A DNA stretch of 60,000 nt, taken from NCBI GenBank assembly GCA_949358305.1, contig OX442315.1, positions 21,480,427-21,540,426 on the forward strand, written 5' to 3'. Under the pieces are notes generated by a model. That model was not told the DNA's origin. It did not search any database and was given only the letters and a program-made list of their open reading frames with translations. Below, in pieces: positions 36,301 through 50,900 of the stretch (position 1 is its first letter; the number at the start of each line of letters is the position of its first letter). A program made the translations under genes and the position numbers. The DNA is from Strigamia acuminata. Its lineage: Eukaryota > Arthropoda > Chilopoda > Geophilomorpha > Linotaeniidae.

Positions 36301-39171
36301 AAAACAAAGTTGTGGCACAGCAGAAAATATGGATGGAATTGGTCTTTTTTGTACTTTTTTTTAAAACTTACTTAAAAAAATCTCTTGTTAAAGATCAATT
36401 TTAACCTCCCGCCCCCCACCCCGTATCTTTTAATGTGTGCCAAGGGATGTGTAATATTTTTTTGTCACACGTGATTCACTTGAACCCACAATAGCTTTAT
36501 GACTTGTTATTAATTAGAATTTTTTCAATATCAATCAGCCACATTTTGACACCATTCAAAAATAAAAATATAAAAAGATTTTTATTTTGTTTTTAAATTT
36601 TTTTAATACTGTTGAACCATTTCCTTTCCCCGCTCTTATCAATTAAAGAACCCCTCCTCCTCCTCACACGTTTTTTTGCGGGAAGTGGAACAAATTATGC
36701 ACCTTTAAGAGTCGTTCTTGCTTGTCCCACCCTTTTTCACTCCTCCGCCCCCCCAACTGTCACTCAAAAATTTATTCAAAACCAACTTTGCATTTGCATC
36801 CTCAATTTCCTTCCAAAGTCCAAATTTAACCATCAACATAACCGCGCATCAATTTTTCCGTATTTGCATATACAATAGGCCTACTTTTAATTATTTTCAC
36901 AAGGCAGTGTGATTGGCACAAATACCCAAATAAACTCTTATTCCAAACTCATTTTCTCTCCTTATTACTTGATAAGTACAAATTTTGATTAATTTTTCCA
37001 CGAATTTCTTATTGTTGTTTATTCTGCCAAAACATACGAAGTAAGAATTTCTTTTCGTTCTTTCTTTATATAAAATTTAGGCCTAAGGAAAAGGAGGAGG
37101 AGAAGGGGGATACAAGTCAGGGCCGGTCAATTGCGAGGGGAGCTAAATAATAGTATGATAGTATCGTGGGCATTTCGAAAACCCGTCAGTGAATTTTATA
37201 GTGGTTTATTATGTTTACAATTATGTTAAACCATACACTAAGAATATTTATCTATGTTTTTTTTTGTTTAAAGGTTTTTAAAGACTGGCCCCGAACACGC
37301 AACATGCACACGATTGGCTGACGGAGAAGCGCGTGATGCGAGGGACGGGCAGTGTAAACGTGCACAGAAAATAACCCTTCCCTTACATTTAATTTTGTAC
37401 CCTTTCACTTCCATTTAAAAGTCACTTGAAGCCATAAGGCAGAGAGCGAAGTACGTACGAGCATTTTTTTGAAGTAAATTTTTCTTTAAATATTTCAATT
37501 CGTACAATCGATGGCCACAAACTCAATTTCGCCCCTCAAAACATCACGTGATTTCCGTTTTTATGGGAAATAGTGAAGCATTTTTTCATAAAAAAATAAA
37601 TCAAAATTGCAATCAACAAACAAGCAAACAAAAAAAATTTCAAATATTTAATATACCTAAAAATTAAAACAATAAAATTTGTTATTATTGTTTCTCTATA
37701 ACTTCTTTATAATTGAAGTAGTTTCAAATATTTTCTTTTCATAATATTACTACAATTTTCATCGAAAAATAATCCATACTCCTAATCTTTTAAATATCCA
37801 ACTTTTATTAAAAAATAAAAGATGGAAAATAATTAAAGATTTTTTAAAATAAAACGTGACTTAGTCGCGTTCATAGAAAACAATAACCCAATCAACTGAC
37901 ATTTCCATCTCCATATAACAGAGACCCTCAATTATTACAACATAATTAACATTCGAATCAAAGTTCAAATTTAAAAAAAAATATTGTCATTTCTTTTTTT
38001 TTTTTTTAGTCGTAATTCATCTCTCATTATTATTATTTTATTACAATTATTTTTATCGTCTTCGGACCTGAGACCAACTTTTATATTTACATAATTCAAT
38101 TGATAGTCTAAAACTCGCAAGGAGACAAAAAAAAATTAAAAATAAAAATTTCTTTTTCATATTTTCAGAAGAGAGACAGAGAAAAAACGCACGTTTTAAG
38201 ACGTATGATGGCAGTTTGTTACAAGAAAAAGTAGACATTCTAGAAAATAGTGACTTTTTTATGATTATTTTTTTTTTTTTGCTAAGTTAAAAACTTGTAA
38301 TAATTTGTACCTGGTTTTCTTTCATTCCAATTTTTTCCCCCCCAAATTTTTTTAAATTTTAAAAAATAAAAAACAAAAAAATTAAGGGTTAAAGCGAATT
38401 ATACTCAAATGTGTCAAAGCAGGAAAAGACAAGATGGGATTTAAAAATAAAAAGAACATAAAAAATTAATCGGCTTATTTTAATTTTTTTTTCGTAAGAG
38501 AACAGCTATTGGCCGCCTGTTTGTGGTCATCATGTGGACAATCGAATGGACAAAAAGAAATGTTCACACGAAAAGAAGAACGTGAACTAAAAGATTAATC
38601 AACAACAAGGGAGTAGATGAGACAGGACGGCAGCTGTGATCAAAAAGTGTTCTTTTTCAAATTATTTTTTTAAAATGTATATATATATATAACATATATG
38701 TATATACTTTTCTCACATCATTTTAAAGGGACCATCAATTTTTTTTCTCAAATCGCCAATTACCATCCCCGCAACAAGATTTTATTGCAATGAACAAACA
38801 ATGAACCATTCGCCACCAACAGGTAAAAGCCAACCTTAATTCTGTCTTGAGGATTGTTAAACTAAAAAAGAAGTTTCTGAGTTTTTGAAAAAAAGAATGT
38901 ACAAAGAGAAACTAAAGACGAGAATAGTTATTATTCTACAAGCACATGAGGAAGGAACATTTTTTTCTTTTTTGAAAACTAATACTTGGTTTATATCTTT
39001 TCATACATCCATTTTATAATGCCCTTGTTTAAATGGCAATTCGTTGCACCCTCCCTCATGCGTTCCAATTCCGTGTCATTTAAATGAACTCAAAAAATCA
39101 TCCAAACAAAATAATTATAATTTTTTCATATAAACAAAAAAAATATTGTTCATTACCGTTTTTTCTTTCAT

Positions 39172-39196
39172 ATTTTTTTTTTTTTTTTTTTTTTTT
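39172..39196. repeat. Poly-T tract of about 25 bases
   Basis: An uninterrupted T run, seen directly. Its length may be unreliable in assembly. Confidence 0.85.
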
Positions 39197-39782
39197 ACAT
39201 TTCATAGCCATCACAAAAATCAATCAAATTAAACGTAAAACCCTCCATCACTATAAAAAAATTTCATAAAGAAATTCACATCTTTGGAATTAAAGAAAAA
39301 AAAAATGAGATTTTTTTTTTTAAGTCTCAAAATAATAATAATATAATAATAATAATAATTATAATCACAAGGTAAGAATTTCACTTGAATTTAATTTTAA
39401 AAAATATTTGAAAAGTAATAAGAAAAAAAAATACCTTTCAATTTTTCCATTTTTTTTTTTTTGATTTTAAAACCAAATGGAAAAAAAAATTTTCGTGAAA
39501 TGTTGAGATTTTTTTTTCTTCCATTCATAAATAAATTAAATTATAAACATATTTAAAATTTTGTTCAAATTTTCCATTCACAATCACTGGTATTTATTAA
39601 TTTTTTTTCAATAACGGAAGATTTGTTCTATTTTTCACCTCTTGTTGATTGGAGGAAGAATCAATCCACAGTACGACAGAGGGATGGATGGATGGCAACT
39701 GCTACTGGTCTTCGGTTCTTTGCACGTTTGAAGGATTAAGGGATAGGTGTTAAAGGGATGGGCGAGAGAGTGTTTACATGTT

Positions 39783-39788
39783 TTTATT
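39783..39788 (-). terminator. Candidate polyadenylation signal AATAAA of the MXD gene
   Basis: TTTATT on the plus strand is the first canonical hexamer beyond the stop codon at 40060-40062, giving a minimal 3' UTR of about 275 nt. More hexamers follow, so a longer 3' UTR is also possible. Confidence 0.35.
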
Positions 39789-40059
39789 CCTTTTCTTTTA
39801 TGAAATAAAAATTCCTTCCATTCTTTTAAAATAGTGTAGTGGTTTTTTTTTTCGTTCTTTCTTTTTTTGTATTTTTTTTCCTTCCTTTTGTTTTAAGTTT
39901 CTCTCAATCTCTCCGCTTAGCCATTTTTTGTAATTTTTTTCGAGTTTTTTAAATTGCAGCTATTTTCAAATTTCCAATTTCCAAAAAAAAAAATCCATCA
40001 TTCGATTTGTGATGTGATTGGTGGAGGGGTGGGTTGTAGTTTTCAATCTTCTCAACCTT

Positions 40060-41898
40060 TTACACCGACTCCGCGCCCAAATTGAGACGTTTGGTGCTGA
40101 TAGCAACACCGCCGTCGCTGTTGAGCGATTGGATGCTGCTGTGGTCATCCGTATCACTCTGGTTACTATTGTAACCAATAATATCCACCTCATCTGCAAT
40201 TAGAGAATAAAAAACACATAAATATAAAAACATTCTGCACCATCAATCATCATCAAAAAAGAATAAAGCGAAACAAAAAATGAAAATGCAATAAATTTGT
40301 CACAAATTTTCTTCCTTTTCACCTTTTTCCTGTTCCACAATGGAAACCACAAACTATAGAAGTAAGCGATTAAGCTCATTACACAATTAGGACATGACTA
40401 ATGAATGCGGTGAATCTCTCAGAAAATTATTGCAATTTAAATAAGCAATTTTATAGTGGACCACTTCTCAAGCGTAATGCCAAGCGAGTTAATTTTTTAC
40501 CGCAAAGAATTTTATTTTTGGTCGCACATTCGACCAGTAAATAAATCATCGAAATCACAAACATTCCCAGGCAGAAATTCGCTTTGTAAGCATTTTTTTC
40601 TCTATTATCCCATAGTCCATACATATAAAATGAAATAAAAACAAGAATGCATCACTGCTTTGTAATTTATTTCCGGTCGAACTCCAACAAAAACTCAATT
40701 TTCGACCGGCTGTTTACATTTGCAAAAATAAACTCCAATTCAAATATTAAAACAATTTTCCTTCACCCTCACTATTGAAAAGCTTTGAAGCAATTGAAAT
40801 TCGACTGCAATTACACAACTGGGTTGCCATCCCAACAAAACTAAAAACAAATTAGGCGCAGGCAAAATTTCATTAAAAATGTACGCAATTTCTTAATCCG
40901 AGTGAATACACACTTTAGAAATGGGTCAATGCTTTTTTTTAACTTCCATAAATAATTCTTACTTCAACAAATTGAAAAAATTGAAAAAATTGAAGAAAAA
41001 AAAAAAAAAGACATGCTTCAGCCAATTTCAATTTTTCAAAGTGTTCAAACATGAGTAAAAATAACACTTGTTTACCGCCCAAAAAATTATCAATTTTCTT
41101 CGAAAAACTCATGCACAAATACGACAACAATCCCATCAAAACTATTTTTATCTCTTAATTGACCTGACAAACAAAACCAAGGAGATGCGGATCAATTGAG
41201 ATAATTCTCTTCTTTCCAATTTGTGTTCAGACTGTTGGCGCCATGTTTATTTGCTGTTGAGTAGATGAGTGAGTATATAGTGTGACCACGGCTTCTCATG
41301 CGTGATCGAGATCCCACACCAATAAACGCTCAAGATCCCTTCCATATCCACCACAAGAAAGAGAAGCAGGAAGGAAAAAAACGAAGATGACAAAGTCAGG
41401 GTGATAAAAGAGTCGCCAATACTAGCATCAACACACACCCGCTTATTTCGCGCGTAACGTCCGTGGCATATTTGTTGCCGAGAGCTTAATAAAGTCAGGG
41501 ACATTCCGTGCAATCGCAGCAGGCGTTTTGATGATAGCGAGCAAGGATTCTGTATGATATTGATTGCAATCCATACGGGGTCCCTCTAGGGGACTGTCGT
41601 CATGGAGACGCAGATAGAAGGGGGTAATAGCAGTACTCTAGCTCCTCGTCCCGAATGCGGGCCTTTTGTGTCAATAACAAATGGTCGGATCTCGTAACGC
41701 CCCTCACTCTCTTGGCGAGCATCTGCACACCGAAACTCCATCAGCGTCCGTCCGACTTGACGTGTCAACTAACTTTTTCTCTTCACCTCCCGAATAATAA
41801 AAGGCAAAATGCAAATTACCCGCCGTCACGTTTATTATTGCATAAAACCGAGCCCCAACACGCGTCATTTCACACCTTCACCTTTAACACAAAAAAAA

Positions 41899-41929
<31 letters not shown>

Positions 41930-44900
41930 TGGAAGACAGAATCGTTGACCGTATAGGGGGAAAAAAATGATCACCGAGGCAGCAGCTGGGACGCTGAGCG
42001 CTTTTCGTCGCTTTCCCCACTCACTTATCGACCGAAAAGCACGACAATGCGTCTTCCCCCATCCCATCATCCGCCCACGCCCCTTGCAGAAAAGAAGCGA
42101 GTTGAGACTCTTGTCCGGGGATTCGTGACTCATTCCCAGGCCACTGACGCCCACACACCACTCATCAGGAATTACAATTCAAAAATATCCAGGCAACCAA
42201 CGATCCAAATTACCCGGAGAAAAATCAGACGTATAAAAATATGCATACATATATGTTTTTCTATCGATGCACGGTACAGACGGACTACAAAAAGAGTAGA
42301 AACCGTGCGGGGGAAGTTTGCAAACCGCCATCGGGCTTGCAAAAGGGAGGCGGAGGGCCTTAGTACCAATTAGCTTGCCGAGCTAGATTAGACTGTTGTT
42401 TACGGCAATCATTACGGCCGGGCTAGATCGAGGCGCTTCCACCCCCTAAGCCAACGCTTTGCAACCTCCCACCACCACCCGAGTCGTCCACAATCCACAT
42501 CCTTTGGGCCGACTCCACCCTTTCCTTTTCCCGTTTCTGGACAATGATAGATGGTAGTCTAACCGAACCAAACAAATTTATCTTGCTCGCCTGGAAGAAC
42601 CGAATTTCGTACGTGTGGAGCCACAGGGGAGAATAAGGCGAGGGGAATCACAGCCAGGAGGGGGTCAGGAGCAGCTGTGTCAATTGCTTGTTTCTCAACT
42701 TTTTTTTTTTTTTTTTTCCCCGTGTCTAAAACAGTGAAATTAATTTCCGGAATTGCCATTCCGGATGAGATTTCTTCCCTCGAAGAAGAGAAGAGATTCA
42801 TTAGGACAATTAGACTCATTCTGCAGCCGCACAAAGCAGCTCGAAGGGTACGTGCGAGGGGATGAGACGTAGAACATGACTAAATACGTTGGTTCCTAAT
42901 TTGGTTCCTAATTTACTCCCCCTCTTATCCCCCTTTTATCCAATCCTTTGGCACTATTCACTTTTTTTTCTCTCCTACTTTTTTCTACTCGACTGCACTC
43001 GGTGCTGTGACCAACCTCTACAAAGGGGTCGAAAAGGGGTTATAGAGAAAGAGTCTAAAGTACTCTTGATGAAGAAGAGAGAGAGAATGTTCAATGAATA
43101 GAGAAACGCAGTTCCAACACCGCACAGTTTCAATTTGGTCTCAAACTAGAAGCCGACTTCCAATTAGGGATATCCGAATTGCCGGTTGCATCTCATTCGA
43201 AAATAGTCGATAGAAGACGCCATTTGCTCGGCCATCTTTTATCGACGAGTGCAAGATAAGAAGATCCTCGTGGTAGTGCTTCTGGTCCTCGACTCTCCTT
43301 CTTCTCCCAATTATAGGGGCAGTAGTATAAGTGGCAACTTTATCCTCCTTCTCCTCGGTTTTCAGGCGCCAGTCTACCCAACATAAAACCGACCTTTGTT
43401 TTTTCTCCCTTTTTCTCCCTTGCCGTATATTTTTATATCTTTCAACATTTTTTCCCCTTCTCTTTTCTTTCTTTCTTTAAAAAGACGTGTGGCACACACC
43501 TGCTTTATGTTTGTATGTGTGTGTGTGTGTACACTGTACACGCAATATGGGCATTTTAATGCGAGTTATTAGCCAGTTTCCAATTGTGATTTTCTGTTGT
43601 TTTTGTCACGGTTCGCTTCAACAGTCAACAAACAACATTAGTTTTATTGAGAACTGAGAAATTTTCCAAAGTAATCATGTGGTTCAACCAAAAAAAAAGA
43701 AAAGAAAAAAAGTAGAACAAAAACCAACCTTGTTTTTTATTTTTTATTTCTTATTATTTTTTTTTTTTTATTTCTTTCCTGCCCTTTATTTATACTCTCA
43801 CTCTCACTTTTATTTCTCTTTATTTCGTTTTCGTTTGAGAAGACGTGTGTAGTGTACAAGCACACACCCAGTATATATCCTGTATAATATTTAATCATCC
43901 ACCCTTTTCCTTTTCAAAAATTTCTTTCATCTGTAGGTTGTCTGTTTTATGTCAAAAATAAAGACAAGATTGTTTCCCCAGCTGCATCAGCGTCATCTCA
44001 ATTTTCTCACTCGCAACTCTTGCTTCTGCTGACAAGTCCAACTTTTCTCTCGTGTCAACTTTTTGATCGATTCTTTTTCAAAAACGGATCCCCCGTGCTG
44101 ATAACGAGAGCGCAAGACACATGAAACCGAGTGGCTAGTAGATTACGATATGTGCTGGCACTTTGTAACAATAGCCATACGTGGTGGAACAAAGTAATCT
44201 CCATGGAAAACAAGGAAAAGAACGCCTGCAGCCATTGTGCAAGTCTCCGAGGAATACGACGGCGGCCATGATAGCAGAAAGGGGTCACCGCCGGCCAAGT
44301 GGAGAGGACAGACAAGACTTAAAAACAGGTTGCCCTTGTGCCTTTTATCAGACGTGCGCATCTACACCCTCCCCAAACACAATAGCAAGGAGGAGGGAAA
44401 CGACGAGGCTGTTCACCCATCAACGCCCACACAGCTGATTTTTACCCTCGTCCGAACGAATCTCATTTCTCAACACTTAAACGAGCGCGCCATTTCTTCT
44501 CCTTTGATTTTGTTTAATCCTTTCACTTTAAACATTATCGTTGCACAGCATAGACAGGAATAGTTGTGCGCATGCTCTCGACTCGTTCGCTGATCAATGG
44601 GGAGCAATTGGGGTCAGCACGACCAATTTATCAACGCGAAGGAGAGAGGAAAAAATGGAAGAGAAAAAAAATTCCTTTTCCTCTGAAAAACGGTAACGAG
44701 AGAAAAAGAAATAAAAAATGGTTATAGAGATAGAAGGGAAAGAGCAGCTCCTTAATTCATCCTTTGGGTATACCAGACTTCAACATGCAGGACGCCACTG
44801 CACAGCACAGCACAGCACACACGCGCCGTGCAATGTGCATGTGCGTGACTTGCAACAAATGGGATAAAAATTGCTCCGTTCTCTCAATCAATCGAGTTAA

Positions 44901-47900
44901 TTAAATGGTTGGTGGACAAAAGTTACCCCTGCCGGATTGCGATGAAGGGTAATATCAAGCAAAGAGGGTGGGCGAGTTGCGAGTGAAGGAAGGCGGACCG
45001 AGCAGAGCAGAGCGTCATTACTTTCACCCTTTTCATTATAAGCTGGCGTGATCGATGACAAGTGGTGGACGCCCACCTTGGCCTTAACGGATTGCAATGT
45101 TATTTGAGCGTGTTTTCCTTATTAAAAAATCATGGCCTCATCTAATGCGTCTTAATAAACGCTTTTCGAGGGACCAGGTGCGCGCTTAATTCGAGGGTCA
45201 TGCTTTCCCGGGGATGTGTTGCTAAACTAGAGCTCAGTGGGAGAGGAGAGGAGTTTACCAAGAAGCCGATGTTTAGAAGTTAGGGGAAGGGACCTCCCCG
45301 GGTCACCAGACACATGTCAGGTTTTAATTTGAAACTTTTCGACCTCAAACTGTGCGCGGACGAGGGAGGACGACCGTCTCGATGCGATGCGATGCGATGC
45401 GATGCGAGCGACCCTCGCCAGATCACGTGGCGTTGTTGCAAGAGCCGAGAAGCCCGAGACCGAGAGAGACTCCCTTTCCGCTGCGCGTAATCAACATCTT
45501 CATTTCTTTTTCATCTTATTTTTTTTTCGTCAGGTCGTGGAATCATATTTGTCCAACACATGTTTCCCAAGCTCATCTCCTTTGGCCTTGGGCCAAAATG
45601 AGTGGAAAGAGGACGAGCAGGGTGGAGGAGGGCTCTGCTACGGAGCTCGAGCTGCTCGAGCTGCTCGAGCTCGAGGCTGGCAATTTTTTGTCATCTCATG
45701 CTCCCGTTACATCTTGCCTCGCAAACCCACATTTCATATATGGATGAAGAAAGGGTTACGACATTTTCACTTAGATCAGCATCGCTTCCAATGTTTTCAA
45801 TTTAATGGCCACTGCACTTTATTTTTCCCCAACAAACGGCCGATAAAGAACAACGACGAAGGAAAAAAAAATCATCTCCACTACGACTACTTGATCACGT
45901 CACTCCCTCAAAACCACAAATGCCACGATTTACGGCGGATCGGACACAAACATGCGTCACGAACCCCAGCACCAAACAAAAAAAAATCCCCTTCTAGATA
46001 ATAACATAAAAAAAATAATACAAAATAAAAAATGAAAGCAGGAACGGGTCAACGCCATCAAAGAACAAAAAAAAAAATACACACAAAAGACATACATGAG
46101 GACCCCTTACGTGTGCAGATTTAAGTCTTAAGTCTTAATCCTAATTTACAGCGAGAGCTGAGAATTTAAATAATAAAAAAAGTTGTAAAAAGTTATTAAT
46201 CTGTCATCTCAGATGTGCGAGCAAGATAAAAAAAAAAAAAAAAAGAAAAGAAAGCGCGGGATGTAAATGTGGATTCGTTATTTATCTCAATCTGGCGTGA
46301 TGGAAAAGCCGAAAAAAACAAACATTGCAATGATCAATATAAGGTAGAAATTAATGCTGATAAATTGGTTATTTATATCCCTTCAGAGCTTGTCATTATC
46401 TTTAAGCGGAGAATTACGACTTGGCTCTAAATAAATAAATAAATAAATAAAACAGGCCCCCAAAACTGCATGTTTTTACAACTCCACACAGGGAAAAAAG
46501 AAAACATACCGGATATGGGGCTGCAATAAAATAACATGTTGTTTTTTTAAAATGCAGAATCTGGTCAAGCACAATTAAGGAAAAGTTTAATTGCCCACGA
46601 AATGAAACCGGCACAATGTGTGGAATGCATGAAAAGCTGCTCCAATCTCTTTTTTTCTTCCTTATTTTCCTCCTCACAGTCCCTCTCTCTCCCTTCTTTT
46701 CATTTAAATCATTTCACTTTTTGTTTCAACCCGTTAACTGCAAATTACTTAATCTGCACAGTCCTGATAAGAAGATCCCCATTAACCACATTACATAAAA
46801 GCCAGCATATTTTCTGCAATACAATTTTGATGAAACGAACTTTAACTGACAAAACAAGTTGAAATAAACTCACAAATTTCTCTTTTTTTATAGCCCCACT
46901 TTTTTCATTTTTAATAAGGAAAAAAAAGAAAAAAAAGAAGGAAAAAAATGTCTTCTTATTACACTGCTATTAACTTATGCTCCAACACTATCTGGAAAGG
47001 CGCTGCACTTCAATATATAATTTTTACGGTCAGCCAGGCGAAAAATTGGGAAAGTTCTATTCGAGACACATATTCAAGAGCTGCAAACTACAAACCAAGC
47101 ACTTTGCACAATGCATGAGACAACACTGTTACACTTTTAGTCAGCCAATTACTGCAAAAGGCTTGTTACGCGCCTGCATCAGCAATGCTTTCCTATCTCT
47201 CCTCCTTCCAATTTCCATCCTGCCGTCTTCACGATGCCCCATCAATCATTTGCTTGTCAATTATTTATGCATTAAGTGTCCTCCTTTTTTCTCCTCCTAC
47301 ATATGTGGATGGAAACTGTCTCGCTCGAATAAATTGAAATGAATACAAAAGTGGATTTCTCTCGCGGTATACACTGCGTACATTTCTTTTAAAGCTAAAA
47401 TAAAAAGCTTTATCCGAGATTCTCGAATTTGCATGGCAAATTTGCATTTAAATTTAAAGCATGTCGATATCTTCGATTTTTGCAAACTCCGCCGCAAGTT
47501 TTTCGGCAACTTATCCACTTTAAGATAAGAAAATGACTGGTGGAGAGAAAGAGGGCTGGAGTGGGAGTGGAAAGTGAAGAGAAAGATGGGCAACTGACGA
47601 TAATGTTGATGATTATGATGATAATGAGTGAGGAGGACGAGATAGAAGTGGGAGGGGTTAAAGACGAACAGCAATCAACCCCCCGCGCGAGATAGGACCC
47701 CCTCTTAGCCCCTCCATCAATATCTGGCAGTCCCAAGTCGAAAGTAGGGCCCGAGTGCGCGTGCGCGCCAGGAGCAACGGCTCAACAACTCAGGTGGAAC
47801 AAATGAGATGGGGAAGGTGAAGGAGGACTCTGGGAAGGTGGTGGCGCCCACCTTCTTGAGAAAACCAGAATGCGATGCCTTGAGCAACCCCTCGAGGTCA

Positions 47901-50900
47901 ACATACCCGGGTAGAGCTCATCTCCTGCAATAATTCTGCATGCAAATGCAATACAACACCATCGAGCATGTTGGCTCTTCGCGTTTGAAATAAAACACAC
48001 GAGTGGAAACGAAGAAATGATCTCCCTCTGCTCCTTTTAGATTGGAAAGCAGATAGAGAATGAGGGCGAAGGAACACATCTTGCACACCCAGGGGTCGGC
48101 TTTATCTCACCTGTAGATCACGCTCAAAAAATGTAATTTTGAACTTGACCTTAACGACCATATTTTTTTTCCAAAAGGGAGGCGAGATAGAAACAAACTT
48201 TTCGTATTAAAAACTCGAGGGTGGAATGGAAAAAGCCACACTGCGTTTGGCCATTAGAGATTAGGCTGAAAAATTGGCGAAATTGTGATTATTCAGATGA
48301 GAAAAAAGGCAGCTTTGAGGTCAAATGTGCACGGAGGGAGTTAAACAAATTGATGAGCTGTCTGACTTCCCACGTTAAAACTTGAATATTTAACTGACCC
48401 GGGAAGCATCTCAACTGGAACATATCGATTCGGCTAAAATGCTTTGTATAATTAGCACAACATTGAATATTAATGCGGTGAAAAATGCAATTTCTAGGAC
48501 CAACTCCGCGATGCCGAACGGACTTTGGTCCCCATCTCCGTGGGGAGTTCAAAACTGCAACAACTTGCAATATCTTATTATCGCAATTTGTTGCGGGCTT
48601 GCAAAATTAAAACTTTTCGCAAACTCCCACCATTTACAACTTTACAACTCCCTACTGGCAAACGCGAGCACAAGCATTAGGAATTAAAGAGGCAAAACCT
48701 TTCCGCGCCTCAAACAAATAATCTCAATATTTCTTACATTCACATTATTTTCAGCTGTTTTTCCTTTTTTTTTGTTCTCTCTCTCACTCTTTCTTCAAAT
48801 TGCAACCGGAGTTACCGAGTTGTTTTTGAAGGGAAAAAAAATCTCAAATTGATGAGTTGCAGTACGAGAGTGGTTCACTGACTGATGATTAACACGTGAT
48901 TCGTTGGATACTGCAATCTCAACGTTTTATTACGTCATTATTTCAGCCAAACTCGTGATTTCAGTCCACATAACTACTTGTTCAATTTAAAAAAAAAAAT
49001 AAGCTAAGAAGAGAAAAAGAGTTTGAACAAATGAACGGTCCAGTGATCGAGGTATTTGCCTCCGGTTGGCAGAGATTGCAATTAAGAGTAATTTGCATAC
49101 AATGCGTGATTCACAGCGACACAGGAAAACTCTCACCACATATTACAAACGTTGTCATTTTGGCAGGCAAACGCCACGCAAAGGGCGCCAGGGGCTGGTG
49201 AACGCGATTTTCTGCTTGGTAGAACAAGCTCGCGGAATTAAGGAAAAGAGAGAAAGAGAGAGAGAGAGAGAAATAATTCCAAATGCCAGATTCAGAGAAC
49301 AAATCCCAATGAGTGAATAAAAGTGGGCGTTTTTTCCCTTCTTCCTCAGTGAATGACATTTTTTTCTCGCTCCCTTTTTACTGTGGGTGAATTATTTTCC
49401 CTCCCCTCCCCCCTTTCACAAGTTTGAAACCCCGTTACAAATCTCTCGCAGCTTGTCTCGTTCTCCTTTCAAGGCCGATATAGTGCGTTCCTGAATTTCT
49501 TTTTGGTTCCCATTTCAAATGGGAGCCTTGCCTGCCTTTCCATTTCTTTCACTTTCAACATGAGTGACGTTCACGAGCTCACGTCACCCTTACATGCTAG
49601 TGCAGTGATGCGGGTCATTTTTCACTGCATTTTTCCTCTTTTTACTCCCTTTTTCCCCCCCGCCCGTCCCCACCCCCTTTCCTCTCTAAGCTTTAAATTC
49701 GCGCTGTAAAAAATCGCGCGCTTAAAAAAAATGAAAGTTTATCAAGAAAAAAGAAAGAATGATTTTTGCTCAAAACATTTATATTTTCTCTTCTACCTGT
49801 TTCAGATGTGGAAGAAGTGGAGGAGGCCGAGGTTGAAGTGCTACACTCACTCACACTACGCCTCTTCTGCATGTTGCCCGTAAATGTGTGTAGCTGTTCT
49901 AGCCTCCTCTTCAGGTACCTCTGTTCTCTATACAACTGATCTTTTTGGTTTATAATCTTCTTTTCCCTGTCTTCCAAATTCTAGGTTAGAAAATAGAATA
50001 AAACACATATAAACATGAATAAAATGGCAATAAAAGTGACGTAAATTGAGTGAAAACTATATACTCGTGTATGGAAAACCTGATTTGCACGGATGTCAAT
50101 TTATTGAGTTGCATTTGCTGAGAATTATGGGGGATCAGCCAATGGAGGTCATTATCATTAAATGTCAAATAGAACCTTCAATTTATTGTGTTTACTAATT
50201 TCAATGCAGTTTTCAGTTGAATATAATCTTAAATGTAGGTTTCAGCCTAAATCAATGACGACCTCCATTTTTTTTTAGAGGTCAAATCAAAGATGTTTAG
50301 AAATCTCTTTTGTATACACAAGAAAATAAAAACAACATCGTTCCCCCTATTGTATACACGAACTTCATTGTTTTCTTAAATCTTCACAACTTCAGATTAA
50401 GCACAAATTTCGAAAAGATAAAACAATTTAGAAAATACCTTTTACCTTTTCGCCGAAGCTTTAATGCATCCACATAAAAGCAGCGCAATTCAATGTAGCA
50501 AACTGGCTTGTGCACAAATCAGATACAAAATGCTTGTACTATCTGCATTTCAATAGGCTTATACTGTAATACTACATCATTAAACATTAACCATTATGCA
50601 ATTGACAAAAGAAACAGCACATTCGACTTATCACCAGGTCAATACTCTGTTTATATTCCACACTAGTTTCCAATATACCACACCAGACAAAAGAAAAAGT
50701 CAAAAAGGACACCAACGAGATAAAATGGACAACTTTTAAAAATAATCATCAACTGTCTTATTAAAAACAGGTTTCGAAAATTATTTTTTCCCGACTCGAG
50801 ACCAATGACATAATAAACTTCAAATACAACACAATACATTAACTTACAATAAATAAATCTAGCAGATTAGATGAATAGATTACTACGTATAAAGCAAGTT

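Larger units (their letters stand above)
34691..39782. other. Very AT-rich flank downstream of the MXD gene
   Basis: Dominated by T and A homopolymers and simple repeats, with no coding exon on either strand. It contains three of the TAGGCCTA palindromes (35874, 36876, 37078), the AAT microsatellite and an 18-bp inverted repeat (TGCAGTCA, two bases, TGACTGCA) at 34925-34942. It may include longer 3' UTR forms of the MXD gene. Confidence 0.4.
40194..49796 (-). other. Last intron of the MXD gene (9.6 kb)
   Basis: Donor ACAG/GTAGAAG at 49796 and acceptor ATTGCAG before 40193. The left 1 kb continues the AT-rich block; from about 41.2 kb the sequence is GC-richer with GA, TG and pentanucleotide repeats and CACGTG at 45424 and 48893. 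Frames such as 45387-46001 and 47297-47674 have no recognisable protein features. Confidence 0.8.

Noticed and set aside
45387-46001. 204-codon open frame on the plus strand
   Set aside because: It lies in the MXD intron, starts in the GATGC repeat and crosses the palindrome. The residue content is random-like.
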